From Hetaerina americana (Eukaryota > Arthropoda > Insecta > Odonata > Calopterygidae), in contig JAKTNV010000006.1 in NCBI GenBank assembly GCA_022747635.1, positions 68,038,590 to 68,102,589 of the forward strand: a stretch of 64,000 nt of DNA, given 5' to 3'. The position numbers were made by a program, and so were the translations under genes. Shown piece after piece: positions 13,181 to 24,449 of this stretch. The notes beneath the pieces are model-generated. The model searched no databases. It worked only from the letters and a program-made list of their open reading frames with translations, and was not told where the DNA came from. Position 1 is the first letter of the stretch. Each line of letters starts with the position of its first letter.

Positions 13181-13328
13181 TTCAACCCAGGATATTTTTA
13201 TCTATGCTACGGGCTTATAGCTTTGTGAGTAGTTCACTATGAGATATTGTGTATAAACCTTTTCTTTAAATATGGAAAAATCGCGTTCACTGAAAGTTCA
13301 TAGTTTTCTTCCGAACTAAGGATGTTGT

Positions 13329-14520
13329 TAGGTAATCTATCGATTAAGATAGGATTTTGATAGACCTAACAACCAAACTATTATATTTATACTCCTAAGA
13401 AAACGCAATTCAATATCTTACTCTACAAAAATTCTCTCTTTTCTCCGTAGACTTCTTTCGTCCCTTCATTTCGGCCAATATTCCTAATTTATGCTTGTCA
13501 CTTTTTCGTTTTCGTAACATTCTCCCCCTCTACTACAGTCTTCAACATCCCACTGTCGATCAATATGCTTTTCATCCATTTTTCCTTCTTTCTTATGATT
13601 TCTTCCAATAATCCCCTATCCACATCAACCATACCTAGAACTTCCTCATTTGTTTCACTTTCCGTTCACTTAACTCCTCCATCCATCTCCACAACCACAT
13701 ATCAAAAGCCTCAAGTCTACGTCTATCATCTTGCGTCAGTGACAATATTTTCGCGTCGTACATAACTACGCTCCAAATCAAAGTTTTGATGAGCCATTCC
13801 TTCACATCCTAGTTCAACGTTTCTGTCACCAAATCCCTCCTTTTGGTGAAAGCCTCTTTGCCTAGGGCGATGCCCACCCTTTATTAAACCACTCTAATTT
13901 TTGCCTTCCTATTTTTTTGTTTAGCCTATCTTTATCCTTTCTCTTTTTGGGAAATTGCATAACCTTGGTTTATATTATATTGATTCTCATTCAATATCCA
14001 TCACATTGAATTTATAATTTACTCAGTAATGCTTCAAACTGACGAACTGAAAATCAAACTCAGCAAAGGCGAACTAATAAACTAGAGTTCGATCATCAGC
14101 AAACGTAAATGATTTTATGAAGAGGCCTGCCGACTTTCATTCCTATCTCTAGGTCTTCCCATGCTTCTATAATTATTTCCTCCACAAACACATCAAACAG
14201 CACCGGCGATAATGAGCAACCCTACCCTACTTCTCTTCATAAAACTGTACATCCGAACTCTCCGTCCACCACTCGTTTTTTAGCATTCTGAGACATGTAC
14301 AGGTTGCGGATTATACTCCTGTCCCTCCAATCTATTCCTGTGTTCTGCAATGTACTCATTAGCTTTTCCCAATCACTCTATGAAAAGCCTTCTCGAAACC
14401 TACGAAAGAGGCAAATACGTCCTGTATGTATTCTTTATTCCTCTTGATTAGTGATCTCATTATTTTAATGCGATCGCGCGTGCCTCTCCCCTTCCTTAAC
14501 CTAAACTGATCATCCTTTGA
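13329..14520 (-). pseudogene. RTE-type LINE, copy C (RT to 3' end, 5' truncated)
   Basis: From 14520 down on the minus strand: FRLRKGRGTRDRIKIMRSL, FVGFEKAFH, DRSIIRNLYMSQ, CSLSPVLFDVFVEE, then FTFADDRTL, which keeps the catalytic FADD box of the RT. The C-terminal part and 3' UTR follow to about 13329, where GGTAATCTATCGATTAAGA corresponds (inverted) to the 3' terminus of copies B and I. Frameshifts and stops interrupt every segment. The 5' end is truncated at the start of the RT, the ordinary pattern for LINEs. Confidence 0.75.
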
Positions 14521-15237
14521 GTAAAACATTTTAATTATTAATCGCGTTTATATGATTTTTTTCTTGATTTAACTATTTTAAATACTTTAGCACGAAAATT
14601 TTATGAGCTAAATTTGTATAGTTTACTAAGAAAGGATAGATGGCAGTTAAAAAGATTGAATTGTTAAAAGTTCATCTTTAAAAACGTTTCAATTATTTTT
14701 AGCATCAAATCCTATTGTAATGTAATATTTGTTTTTTAATTATTGGTAACGGTCCTTTTTCCTAGCTTTTAAGAATATATTTTTCCATGAAAAAGTGCTG
14801 TCACATTCCCTCTGCCAAAATTACTAATAAAAATTGTCTTAAAATAGATTATATAATTGGGCATCATATTAAAGTGTATATTTCAAGGGTTGAAAATAAA
14901 AAATAAACCTGCCCAATTGCTTAGGCTAATTATTTATGAATGGTTCTTTATGAAAGTAATGTGGATGATTTTATTATTAAGCTGCTAACTATGGCAGCGC
15001 GGTAAAACAGTTCGGAAAATGTGGCGGGGGGTAGGCCCCTCCAGCGCAGTTGATTGCCTGTTTACTCTGAGTAGTCTGACCGGAAAGACTTGCCTCCGCG
15101 TGAAGTGTGTTTTTCGACTTTAAGAGTTTGTGTTTGTTGATAATGCCCCAGTCACACTTCCTTCATCGTTACCCACTTCCAGGCTCGGAGCACCCCGGTG
15201 GTCATCCAGCCCCTCTACAGTTTCATTTACAATCAAA

Positions 15238-15266
15238 ATTGTATCTTTTAAAATCGAAGATACAAT
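15238..15266. repeat. Short perfect hairpin
   Basis: ATTGTATCTT at 15238-15247 and its exact complement AAGATACAAT at 15257-15266 flank a 9-nt loop. No associated gene is visible; chance is possible in AT-rich DNA. Confidence 0.7.
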
Positions 15267-15289
15267 AGTGTGTGCTATTCTTTACAGTT

Positions 15290-15770
15290 AAGCTGGCTCG
15301 TCATCATCTGAAGGGAGAGCCTCCTCGTTGCAGCGTTGTTTATCCCAATTACTGTTCTTTTCATGTCCTTATGTGTTGTGATTCTTTTCGTACTTTATAT
15401 ATCATCCAGAAACTCCTTCCTTGGCCTTCTTCTTCCTTTATATCCTAGTACCTTTACCTTAATTTATTTTCGAGAAAGTTATTATGCTGAAGAGCAAATC
15501 AAACGAATTTAATTTTCCGGTTCTCCATTTCTTTCTCTAAAATCCCTTCCTCTTTAATTCCTCTCAATACTTCTATGTTGCACTCAATTACTTTCTTGTC
15601 TATTCATCTCGTTCTTGTCACCCTTCCAAAAATCCACATTTCCATTGCTTCCAGCCGAAGATTCTTCAACTTTCCCGATGTCCAGATTTCACATCCATAT
15701 GTACTCCAAATCCAAAGAGTTTGTTACAGATTTTCCATTTTCCTAAGTGTTTGTTTCCTAAATTAATTTT
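15290..15770 (-). pseudogene. RTE-type LINE, copy G (C-terminal fragment)
   Basis: The minus strand from about 15660 reads LEAMEMWIFGRVTRTR, IDKKVIECNIEVLRGIKEE, GILEKEMENRKIKFV, the order of the C-terminal block of this LINE group (EAFEMWxWRRMxxxxWTDxxTNEEVL). It is closer in wording to copies H and N than to A and B, suggesting at least two subfamilies in the window. It is 5' truncated and broken by stops. Confidence 0.6.
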
Positions 15771-16059
15771 TTTAAATTTTCATATGTTCTCTTCCCCAAT
15801 GGTATCCATTCCACTGCAGATGTGAATCTGCGACCTCTTGTATAATGATCCCATTGTAGCAGAACTATTCTAATTGTCTCGCACTTGATTATTCCATCAT
15901 AAATTAACAAGGGGTTTTGTCCTGGTTTTAGAATTGTTCATACATATCTTTGTTATATCTTACTGGATAGGTACTTTAAAATGATCCTTTTCTTGTTAAA
16001 ACATTTTTTCCTTTCTACTGACCCCTAAAAAACCCTCCGTCTTTTTTATGCTCGACAGT

Positions 16060-16115
16060 CTCCACCTGGTACATTCACCCTCTCCCACACACCTCTTTGG
16101 TGGGTTATAGGATGT
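16060..16115 (+). repeat. Possible CR1-like 3' UTR scrap
   Basis: The stretch containing TTCACCCTCTCCCACACAC and TTTGGTGGGTTATAG resembles the 3' UTR wording after the CR1-like copies at 12170 and 29230 (TTCA-CCCCC-ACACACCCTA-GGTGGCTT). Only about 50 bp match by eye, so this is weak. Confidence 0.25.
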
Positions 16116-17070
16116 TTTGGTAGTTGAGTCGGCAGTATCACCAATGCTAAAGTGGTCAAAGGTTAGTATTCAGACGAAAGGTTGCGAAAACAGTAGTATT
16201 TCTGCATTTGCTGTATTCAGTGTTATTTCCTTCACCCCTTGGAATATTTTCTACTTTGCCTGCGTCTTAACCTTTCCAATGTCCCCAATATTTAATAATA
16301 AACATATACATATCGATTAATCAGTGACGAAAATATCATCATCATAAATACGTGGGATTTGCTATATTCAAACTAATATTTTACTTTCCAATTGGAGCAA
16401 GGCAGTTAAAGAGGAAATATAGGAAGAATGACTATAAATATATGCAATGATCATGTACGTGTACTCTCTTTAGGAGCTAGGTCTGAAACTTCTAACTGGA
16501 ATTGACCTTTTTTATGTTGATGTGGAGGTAGTGGTATCATTCGTATTAGTAGCAAAATCATAGGGGTATTTGAGATTCCTCCAACAAATATGTCAAGTAA
16601 ATTGGATAATAAATGGGACTATAAACTTCAGAGAAGTATTTTCTTCAAAATCCCTCTTAATAGTTAGGATGGGAAATCATTTACTCTTTGTTGTATCTAA
16701 AGTTTGCAAGATCATAATTGTGCGGGTTATAAGAGCGAATAATAAAAGAGGTTACCTCTAGAATCTTAGCATTTTGTCCCCATCATGTCCCAGTAAAGCC
16801 TTTGGATTCCCTGGAGAATTTCTGTCGGTTCGTTTAGTAGACGTTGCTCAAAGGTTCTTTCATCGTACTAATTCTCATCCTTCTCCCAATTTGGTGTACA
16901 AACGCTATTGCGTCCTTCGGATGGCCTCAAAACTCCTGCCTCTGTCCTCAAAATCGCTTGAATGAGCTACATCGTGCCTCAATTTTCTTTTTGCTAGATG
17001 CCGAACGAGTATTTACAGCACTTCTTTGTAACCTTTTAGAAAACATCCTTAAATTACGTGAGTATTTGTA
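16116..17070. other. No recognised feature
   Basis: Several 60-75 codon frames on the + strand (16117-16320, 16570-16761, 16774-17071) show no known domain. The 16774-17071 part is less AT-rich and could be old element coding sequence on the minus strand, but I could not match it securely. Confidence 0.35.
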
Positions 17071-20055
17071 AATAAAGAGTAAATGGAACAGTTTGCCAAT
17101 TTGTTAAATTTTCCTAGACATTCATTGAGAGTCTTTCGTAAAATTTATTTTTGCGTTTTTTTACTCGGACATTTTCTTTTAAGAAATATTTAAATATTTA
17201 TTAAGCTCTTACAAAGTTTTGAAATACAAGTAGTTCTCTTTCGGTTAACAATATAAAGGTATATAAAAAAGAATATAATAAGAGCCATCTATGTGAAAAA
17301 ATTAGCTTCCTAAGTGATTAAATATTCAGAACAAATACTTAACTAAACTGATGAACGATCACTGAATAATAATAATCGCTCCTTTGAAATTAGGGGATTA
17401 TTCATTAAAATTTACTGTCGGAAAGTATTTCTTGGTAAAAATTTCCCAACAGTAAATTTTACATTAATCATAGCGATAGTACGCTTTCGACAAATCAAAA
17501 CTTGTGTTTATGTTTTAGAAGAAAGGTTTCTGCTTGATGTTAATCGCAACACACTTTATTCCGCAAAACATAGATAGAGGAATGTTTTAATCTTATCGGT
17601 CCTTATGGGCGAGGCGAACACTACAATTAGTGGTACAGGCATAAGGCCGCCTCTTAGGTTTTACATGCTTGTAGATGTTTAAGTATGAACGCTTCCCGCA
17701 TATATAATTGGTGCTTTCCAACTGTCGTTTGTTCACGTTCGCGTCCGACCTTTACATAGATAATATTAAGTGCTAGATTCATCATTATTACGCCTTATAA
17801 ATTCGGGGATTGGCTTATAAATACCTATGAACTACCTATTAGCCTATTGTTCACTTGGAAGTTCCTTGAGCTAGCATTTTCTTTTTGAAATTGTCATTTT
17901 TTCTGTAAATGGTATTTTTTATCAAATTTATTATTCAAAAGTGTGTCCAACCCCAAAAGTCTTTCACCTTTTCCCATCATTATACAAATCTACCCCTTAT
18001 ATCAATCACGTACTTAGAAATAGACCGAATCTGCAGCAAAAACTATTTTTGCTATCATAAGTCGTATTTTATAATAATTTTCGACTGTTTTTAAAATTGT
18101 TTATTAATTGTATTAATCATTATTGATGTATCAGCTGATTAGAAACTATAATAGATATGGTTATTACAAATAAATCCACCCATTCCTTTAGAATACTTGT
18201 AGTATACAGGAGCGAGAAAGATGCCCATTTTATAGTAGTTTTTGAAAACCTTATTTCCTCATCTTCAACAGGAAAAAATTTTGGGAAAACGTGTGGAGAA
18301 ATTTTAACTAAAACTTAATGCGGACGCTATGCCTCCAAATATCTGAGTCAGAGGATATATGTGACTCGTATTTTTATCACCAATAACTTTCACTGGCCAC
18401 TTAGCCATAGCCATTTAAATCATTTGACCACTTATACTGCTGATAATTGCCCTTCATATGAGAATTGAATTGCACTCTTCTTACACTCATGAAAAGCGCG
18501 TTTAACTATGAGTTCATTTACTTCCGTACGAATTCATTCCTTTAAAAAATTAGTATTCCCATTCATAACAAATGCCAAATTTTGCTTCGAAAAACTTAAT
18601 GAGGAAACGATAAATGATGACTCGACATGAAAAGTCATCATACAAGGAGATATAGGAAAATATGTTTCAAAGAAACAGCAGAAGGGGAATTATTTAAATT
18701 TTTACCTATTGTTACGGAACAGTTAACGTACATAAGTATATTTATTGTCTATTCATACGCGTAAAGAAAACATAAATACCTACAGATAATTCTAATAGGT
18801 ATCTATGCAGACTGTGTAAGCTGTTATCTTTTCATGGTGCTTGGGATATACGTTAGAATTTAGTCTATGGCAATTAAAAACGTTGTATATCTGAGTACAG
18901 TGTACTAAATGTTACCGTCGTGACAAAGAATCATACGAGTATAAACTCTATTGATGGATGAAGCAGAGAAATTTTTGTAGACTTTGGATTCAAGTGTGAA
19001 TACTGAAGCGGGTTGTGAACTAAGTGATAGTTTAATCAAATTAAATACAAGGGCAAAATTAAGAAATAACACCGTTTCCTAATGGTTTCGCTTATAATTA
19101 CATAAACGATTGTATTTTTCAAAGCTTTCTATCTGAAAAATCTACAGAACCTATATGTGATTTCATTTAATTTCGCGTTCAGGAGATATATTTGATAAAA
19201 ATCAATCGACCAATTCAGTTTTTGAACTTTGACTCGGCAAATACAGAACCATTTGAAAGCGCTTAAGTAATTTACTTAGTCTTTACGTTGGTAGCGTTTA
19301 AAATCACAGTGAAAGTCATGTGAAAGATTCAATTCCGCTCGGTGACAACAGTATAGGGCACATCACTGGTTATATGAATTTATGGATGAAGTGTATGTTT
19401 CAAAATGTAGACTTTTCAGTTTGAGAAACGGCAAAAAGGATGGGGAATTGATAAATATATCTTTAGATTTATTCTCTCAGTGTTACAATCCCGCTGAACA
19501 AAAATTGATGCTTCATGATTCCTATAAAATGTCACCCTACCTTTGTTTGACTGCGTCATTATATTGAAAACAACAAGCAATAACAGGTGGGAAAGCGACC
19601 ACGGCAGGGTTGAAAAAACCTCTTCACTCTTCATATCCATCGCCATAGATGCTGGCCGTAATCCGTTCACGGTAGACGTCCCACGACGTGTGCCATATAA
19701 ACTACCTCATTGTGCAATATTTTCGTCTTTAAATTAAGGGTCGTAAACTATTTGTCCCCGTTTTCATGCACGGAGAAAAATTGTTTCTTTACGACCCACC
19801 CAGTGGAATAATCTCGCAAAAAGCGCATTTGATCCTGGATTTGAAAGACAAGGGTTCATGCTTGCCGCTTTAACATAAAGGCTGAGCCTAATATTTTGCA
19901 CTTAATGTCCCCAATAGCGTTAAAAAATATAAAGGGTGGTAAATATTCGTCACAATTTAAAGTGCCCAGGCGCGATTGTTAATGTGTCTGTGTGAGTGAA
20001 TATTTTTACGGAGGGGCATTTCATTTAACACAACTTTCGCCCGCAGTTCTTGAAT
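17071..20055. other. AT-rich stretch, no gene recognised; two hairpins
   Basis: No coding similarity was found. Two inverted repeats stand out: AAAATTTACTGT at 17407-17418 with its exact complement at 17449-17460 (30-nt loop, imperfect pairing continuing outward), and GGGTCGTAAA at 19738-19747 with its complement at 19788-19797. Short frames of 61-84 codons at 19382-19737 overlap on both strands and are not supported. Confidence 0.45.
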
Positions 20056-20059
20056 AATG

Positions 20060-20420
20060 TAAAATGGCTTATACACTCCACGATCCCTCCCCCCCAAAAA
20101 AAACCGCAGCCCAATATAAAGGAGTAGGCACTTACCTGAGTTATTGCTCCATCTCATAGCCCGGCCGCTTTCTCGTTTCCATGCCGCACTAAACTTCATT
20201 ATCGCCTCCTCTCGCACCCACATTTCCTTTTACTCTGCCTTCTGGCTCCTATCCGCTGCATCACCTTTCCCACCATTCTCCCTTTCAACCCCTCGTCCTT
20301 TATCCCCCTTTTCCTACCTTATCACCTTCTCCCTTTTGAATCCTCTACATATTTACGGCTTATGTCTTTTGAAATTCCTCTTCCCGTATAGGGTTGTTCG
20401 ACAAATGTAAAGAGACATAT
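20060..20420 (-). other. GC-richer island with a consensus splice donor; possible first exon
   Basis: This island is C/T-rich on the + strand with a CpG-rich stretch around 20150-20225. On the minus strand an ATG at 20223 opens a frame that runs about 29 codons to CTCAG|GTAAGTGCC, a textbook 5' splice site with the exon ending at 20136. A first exon of a minus-strand gene is therefore possible. No downstream exon was recognised toward lower coordinates, the peptide matches nothing I know, and single strong donors occur by chance. Confidence 0.25.
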
Positions 20421-21105
20421 CCTCCTCTTCCTTTTCTGTGATTTCGCACGCTTTCGACTATTAAATCTTAAACTTGTATCATATAAATCCTAATAATTGA
20501 GTACCTATATTAGCTACCACTGGGATGGGCTGCCGCTTTTTTATGAGACATGCATTCAACTTTTTTGTAATGCCCAATTATCTATCACATAAATACCTTC
20601 AGACAAATTCATGTTTCTTAAAAGATTCATAAAAAATGAAACGATTTTTTCTCCTAAGTATAATGGCAATATGTATAGATTAAGGCCTTTATTTTTTATT
20701 TATCAATAGTCATGGTCATGGATGGATACAACATCTGTGCTATCGAGCTCTTTTTTATTGTTGGTTGCATTTTCTCTTAGTTTTTCCTATGGTACGTTAT
20801 TGCTACTATGTATTTTATCGTTTTTATTTATTTAAATATTATCAATAATAAATTAAATATTTGGTGGCAGTCTATTTGCAACGATTGTTTATGATTCACC
20901 AAGGTTAAAATAGTATTATTACTACTTGGTGATCAACCATTTGAGGTAGATGTTGGATGGCACAGACAATGATATATTTTATTACCTCACCTAGCCAGCC
21001 ACACTATGCTAGAATAAGCCCTTCTTCAATTCCGCATTTCAACTCCCTTAATTTCGTCTTACATACTTGTACAAATCCTTTGCCTACCCTTACCTTATTT
21101 TTTTA
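20421..21105. other. No recognised feature
   Basis: AT-rich sequence without recognisable coding content, ending near a short RTE fragment. Confidence 0.5.
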
Positions 21106-21109
21106 AAGC

Positions 21110-21265
21110 ACTCCCCTCTCTCAAAGTGTCCAATATTCCATCGCCCATCATAATATTCTGTATCCAATTTTCCTGCCTCCTTTGGATTTCTCCCGTCAAT
21201 CTTCTCTTCTCCACCACAAAGCCTAGTACTTCTTCAGTTGTTTCATTTCAATTATTTAAGGGTAT
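21110..21265 (-). pseudogene. RTE-type LINE, copy F (short 3' fragment)
   Basis: The C/T-rich text here (CCTCCTTTGGATTTCTCCC, then a CTAGTACTTCTTCAGTTGTT stretch) parallels the inverted C-terminal region of copies C, D and E, where the same order of phrases is seen. Only about 150 bp survive and no reading frame remains. Confidence 0.5.
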
Positions 21266-21269
21266 TCAC

Positions 21270-23780
21270 CTTGTCTGCTTCCTACTATTATTAGGTAGAA
21301 AATGAAACTAAAATACTAAGGAAGCTATTTAGATCAACTCATGCATATTCTACAGTATTTAGCTTTACAGATAGTTTAACTGGTGGAGAAGGAAAATATC
21401 AGTCGAGTATTCGACCTCTCTCCAATGGCATTTGGTTCGAATAATTAAGTATGTGGAGAAAGTTTTTCACGTCTTTAGATATTTTTTTTCTAATTTAACC
21501 AAGCATTCGGATAACTAGCGACAGAAGTGGCATTACATCAAAGCCATAGAAACATCCTAAGTTCGATTGTCTAACATTCGCCAAGAGCGCTAGCCTTCAC
21601 ATGAAAACTGTTTTCTTCTTTTTTGATGTAAATTCTCTTCCTCTTTCTTTATTTTCTTATATTCAAATAAATTGGAGTGAAGAATCATTGTCAGTGTCTT
21701 GGTAATTTTTTTGCTACGCCAGTGACTGAAACTTTTGTGTTAGTAGCGAAGTCGTATTTAATTGTCGCATCTCTCGAAGTCTGATGGCCGCGTTACGTGT
21801 GCTATTCAAATTATTTTGAGCAAACATGTAATAGAAGTGATCAAGATAAATATATATTTTGCAATGGAATTTGCAGGAAACCAATTCAAAGAATACTTTG
21901 CAAGTGCAACAAAAATTGTAGGGCAAAATCTGAAAATATTTAAAATTTATTCTTTTAAACGAATCTGCCATCATCATGTAATTTTAATTAAATTTTTCAT
22001 TTTTGCCATTTGTATATAAAATTTGGTCTACTATTTCTACTGAATAAATATATTTTATTTCTATACTTAAAATTAGATACTAAAATAACTAGAGCCATTT
22101 TGTGAATCAAGGATTATACAGAAAATATATTAATTGTTTAATAAAAACTTTGTAGGAGACCGTGATCGAATTTTTCCAGAAAAAGTAAATATTTTCAAGC
22201 AACTAAAACGTATCAAAAAATAATCAATTGTTGACTGTCGGTTGGGTTATATAATTAAAAAAATATTTTTAAGAATACATGAATTTCGGTGCATAAGAGA
22301 GCGTACACGTTTTTACTAACACGAAAAACCTTGAGATGAAGGATGCTTCATTTTTCTGTGAAAAACTGTCGTAAATCGTGCGAAAAAGTAAAACTCACAA
22401 TAGTACCCGTATAGTGGTGTGAGATATTTGGAAAGAGAAAATAAATGCAACAGATTTTACTTAAAAAACGTTTTGATTGATATAAACTACTTCTAAAATT
22501 TCATAAATTACACTCATAATTTAGCTCGTTAAATGGTTTGTTTGCTTTGTTCATGTATTTAAAAGCCATAATCACTGAGGAAATCAATGAATGCATTAAC
22601 TCAGCATTTAATTACTGTGATCTGACCAGCGTACCATTGGTGCCATGCGCAAAGTACTAGCACTGAACACTTGGTCTACCTTTGGCAACATCAACGGGTG
22701 AGCTTAAAAGGAAATTGATATATTAAGGATAATGGAGAAGCAAAACTTTAAAATTCTAACATAGCTCTTAGATTTCTTTCAAGGAGATAATAGTAGTTAT
22801 TATTCTTAATTTAATCTATTGTAATAGGGGATTCTAATCGATTTTTTTATTTTAAAAAAGGAGTGTTTTACTTACTTTCTGCAGAAATATCCCTGAGTAA
22901 ATATTTCACGACCGATGCAGAAGGGAAATAAGCTCCATGATTCGCAATGCCTGTGCACCGAAAACGACTTGGTCGGACCAAACCCACACCCATTGGAGGT
23001 TACCAGTCGGAAATGTGTTTCTTCAACTAAAATTCAAGTAGATAGATTGTCCTAGCCGTAGGAATTTTTTTGCAGTCACTGAGGTTGCAATGATTGAGAA
23101 AGAAGACAAAGGATTTGGCCTATTGACAGCTGTTGCCTTCAGGACTCAGTAATCTACTCTTCAATGGAGTTATTCTGTAGCTTGGAGTTCAGGAGATAAC
23201 GGAAATAGGAGATTCATTAGGTTCCAAGTTATCGACCTGATTCTTTAACTTATTTCTCCGGAGGACAGAGCTTGCAGTAAGCTCCTGAGCTTACTTGGCT
23301 CCTCTGGTTGCCAACCTTATTTTGTAACGGTCACCAAGTACCTTCCGTCGCCTCATCCGGGGCTAAAATTAAGACCACCTTAAATTTGGTCCTTCATTTA
23401 AGGGCTCTCCAGCGGAGATATTGGGTATTACCTTAGTTACTAGTTTTTTCCAGATATGTAGACCGCATTCATTTTTATAGAATTACATTTATATTTCCTT
23501 CATATATCCTTTAAGATGTGCTTTTAAAGCCTACATTTTCCTATAACTTACTATAGGTACCATTTTGTTGTCCGTATAGCTCCATTTAATCGGGAGGTCA
23601 TCTTTTTTCCTTGTAAAAAAAATAAAAATAGATTTAAGGTGAAAATCAATGGAACTTCCTAGAAATTTTTCAATGAAACCTAAGTATTTAAATAAAGATA
23701 AGTTTTATATAACGAGTATAAATATTGTGCGTATGGCGCCAGTTATCTTAGTTTCAGTAGTCCTTGTTTTTACTGCTTGT
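21270..23780. other. No recognised feature
   Basis: AT-rich to about 22850, more balanced from 22890 to 23430. Two frames of 85-87 codons overlap antisense at 21714-22019 and show no domain. The balanced part has no open frame of note and could be decayed element or UTR. Confidence 0.45.
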
Positions 23781-23784
23781 CAAA

Positions 23785-24100
23785 ATGGAAATTGACGAAA
23801 TCACAGAGGAACGAATCAACATCAAGATTTTTGGTGAAGTGCGGTAAAAGTTATCAAGAAATTACTGAAATATTGAATGCTTTATACGGTGGTAATGCTC
23901 TGGCGAAAAAATCCGTTTTCAAGTGAATTAAATTAAATCAGATCAAAAAATCAAGAAAAAGCTGATCAAAAATCAAGGTCATGCTTCTGGATTTCTTTGA
24001 TGTCGAATGTTTTGTCGCCATGAATTTCTTCCTGAAGGAGAAACAGTAAATGATGAGCTTTACCTTACAGTTCTTCAAGCGTTTGAGAGATACCGATATT
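23785..24100 (+). pseudogene. mariner transposase remnant, internally deleted
   Basis: An ATG at 23785 starts a broken N-terminal DNA-binding region (EERINIK, then in the next frame FLVKCGKSYQEITEILNAL and ALAKKSVFKW, compare mariner W-motif regions). It then skips directly to HEFLPEGETVNDELYLTVL, which in intact mariners lies between the first and second catalytic Asp. The linker and first catalytic motif are missing from the join, and the second and third motifs are not seen downstream. Several frameshifts are present and no TIRs were found. It lies just beyond the low-coordinate end of the Penelope-like element. Confidence 0.6.
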
Positions 24101-24449
24101 CAGATACGCTACCTTAGGTATATCCTGAGCTTCTCCCCTGGTTTTGCTCTGTTTTACGCAACATTTGATAGCGTAGGGCTGTTCCAATGACCGATTCATG
24201 ACGGATCGTAACGAGGTAACGTAAAAGAGGTTTGACAAACGAATGATCTGCATTCCGCCAAGACTGGGAGCCAAATACTACCGAAGAAGAAAGAGAGAAA
24301 TTCGAATTACCAGCATTTTACAGAGTTTTGAAAAAAAATCTTGTTTTGAGCACGCTTGCGCGATTCAATAGTAGAAATAGCATTTGACATGTTGAAAAGA
24401 ATGGTGCAATCATAGATATTGTGTTGAGGGAAATCCCTTCGGGTATTCC

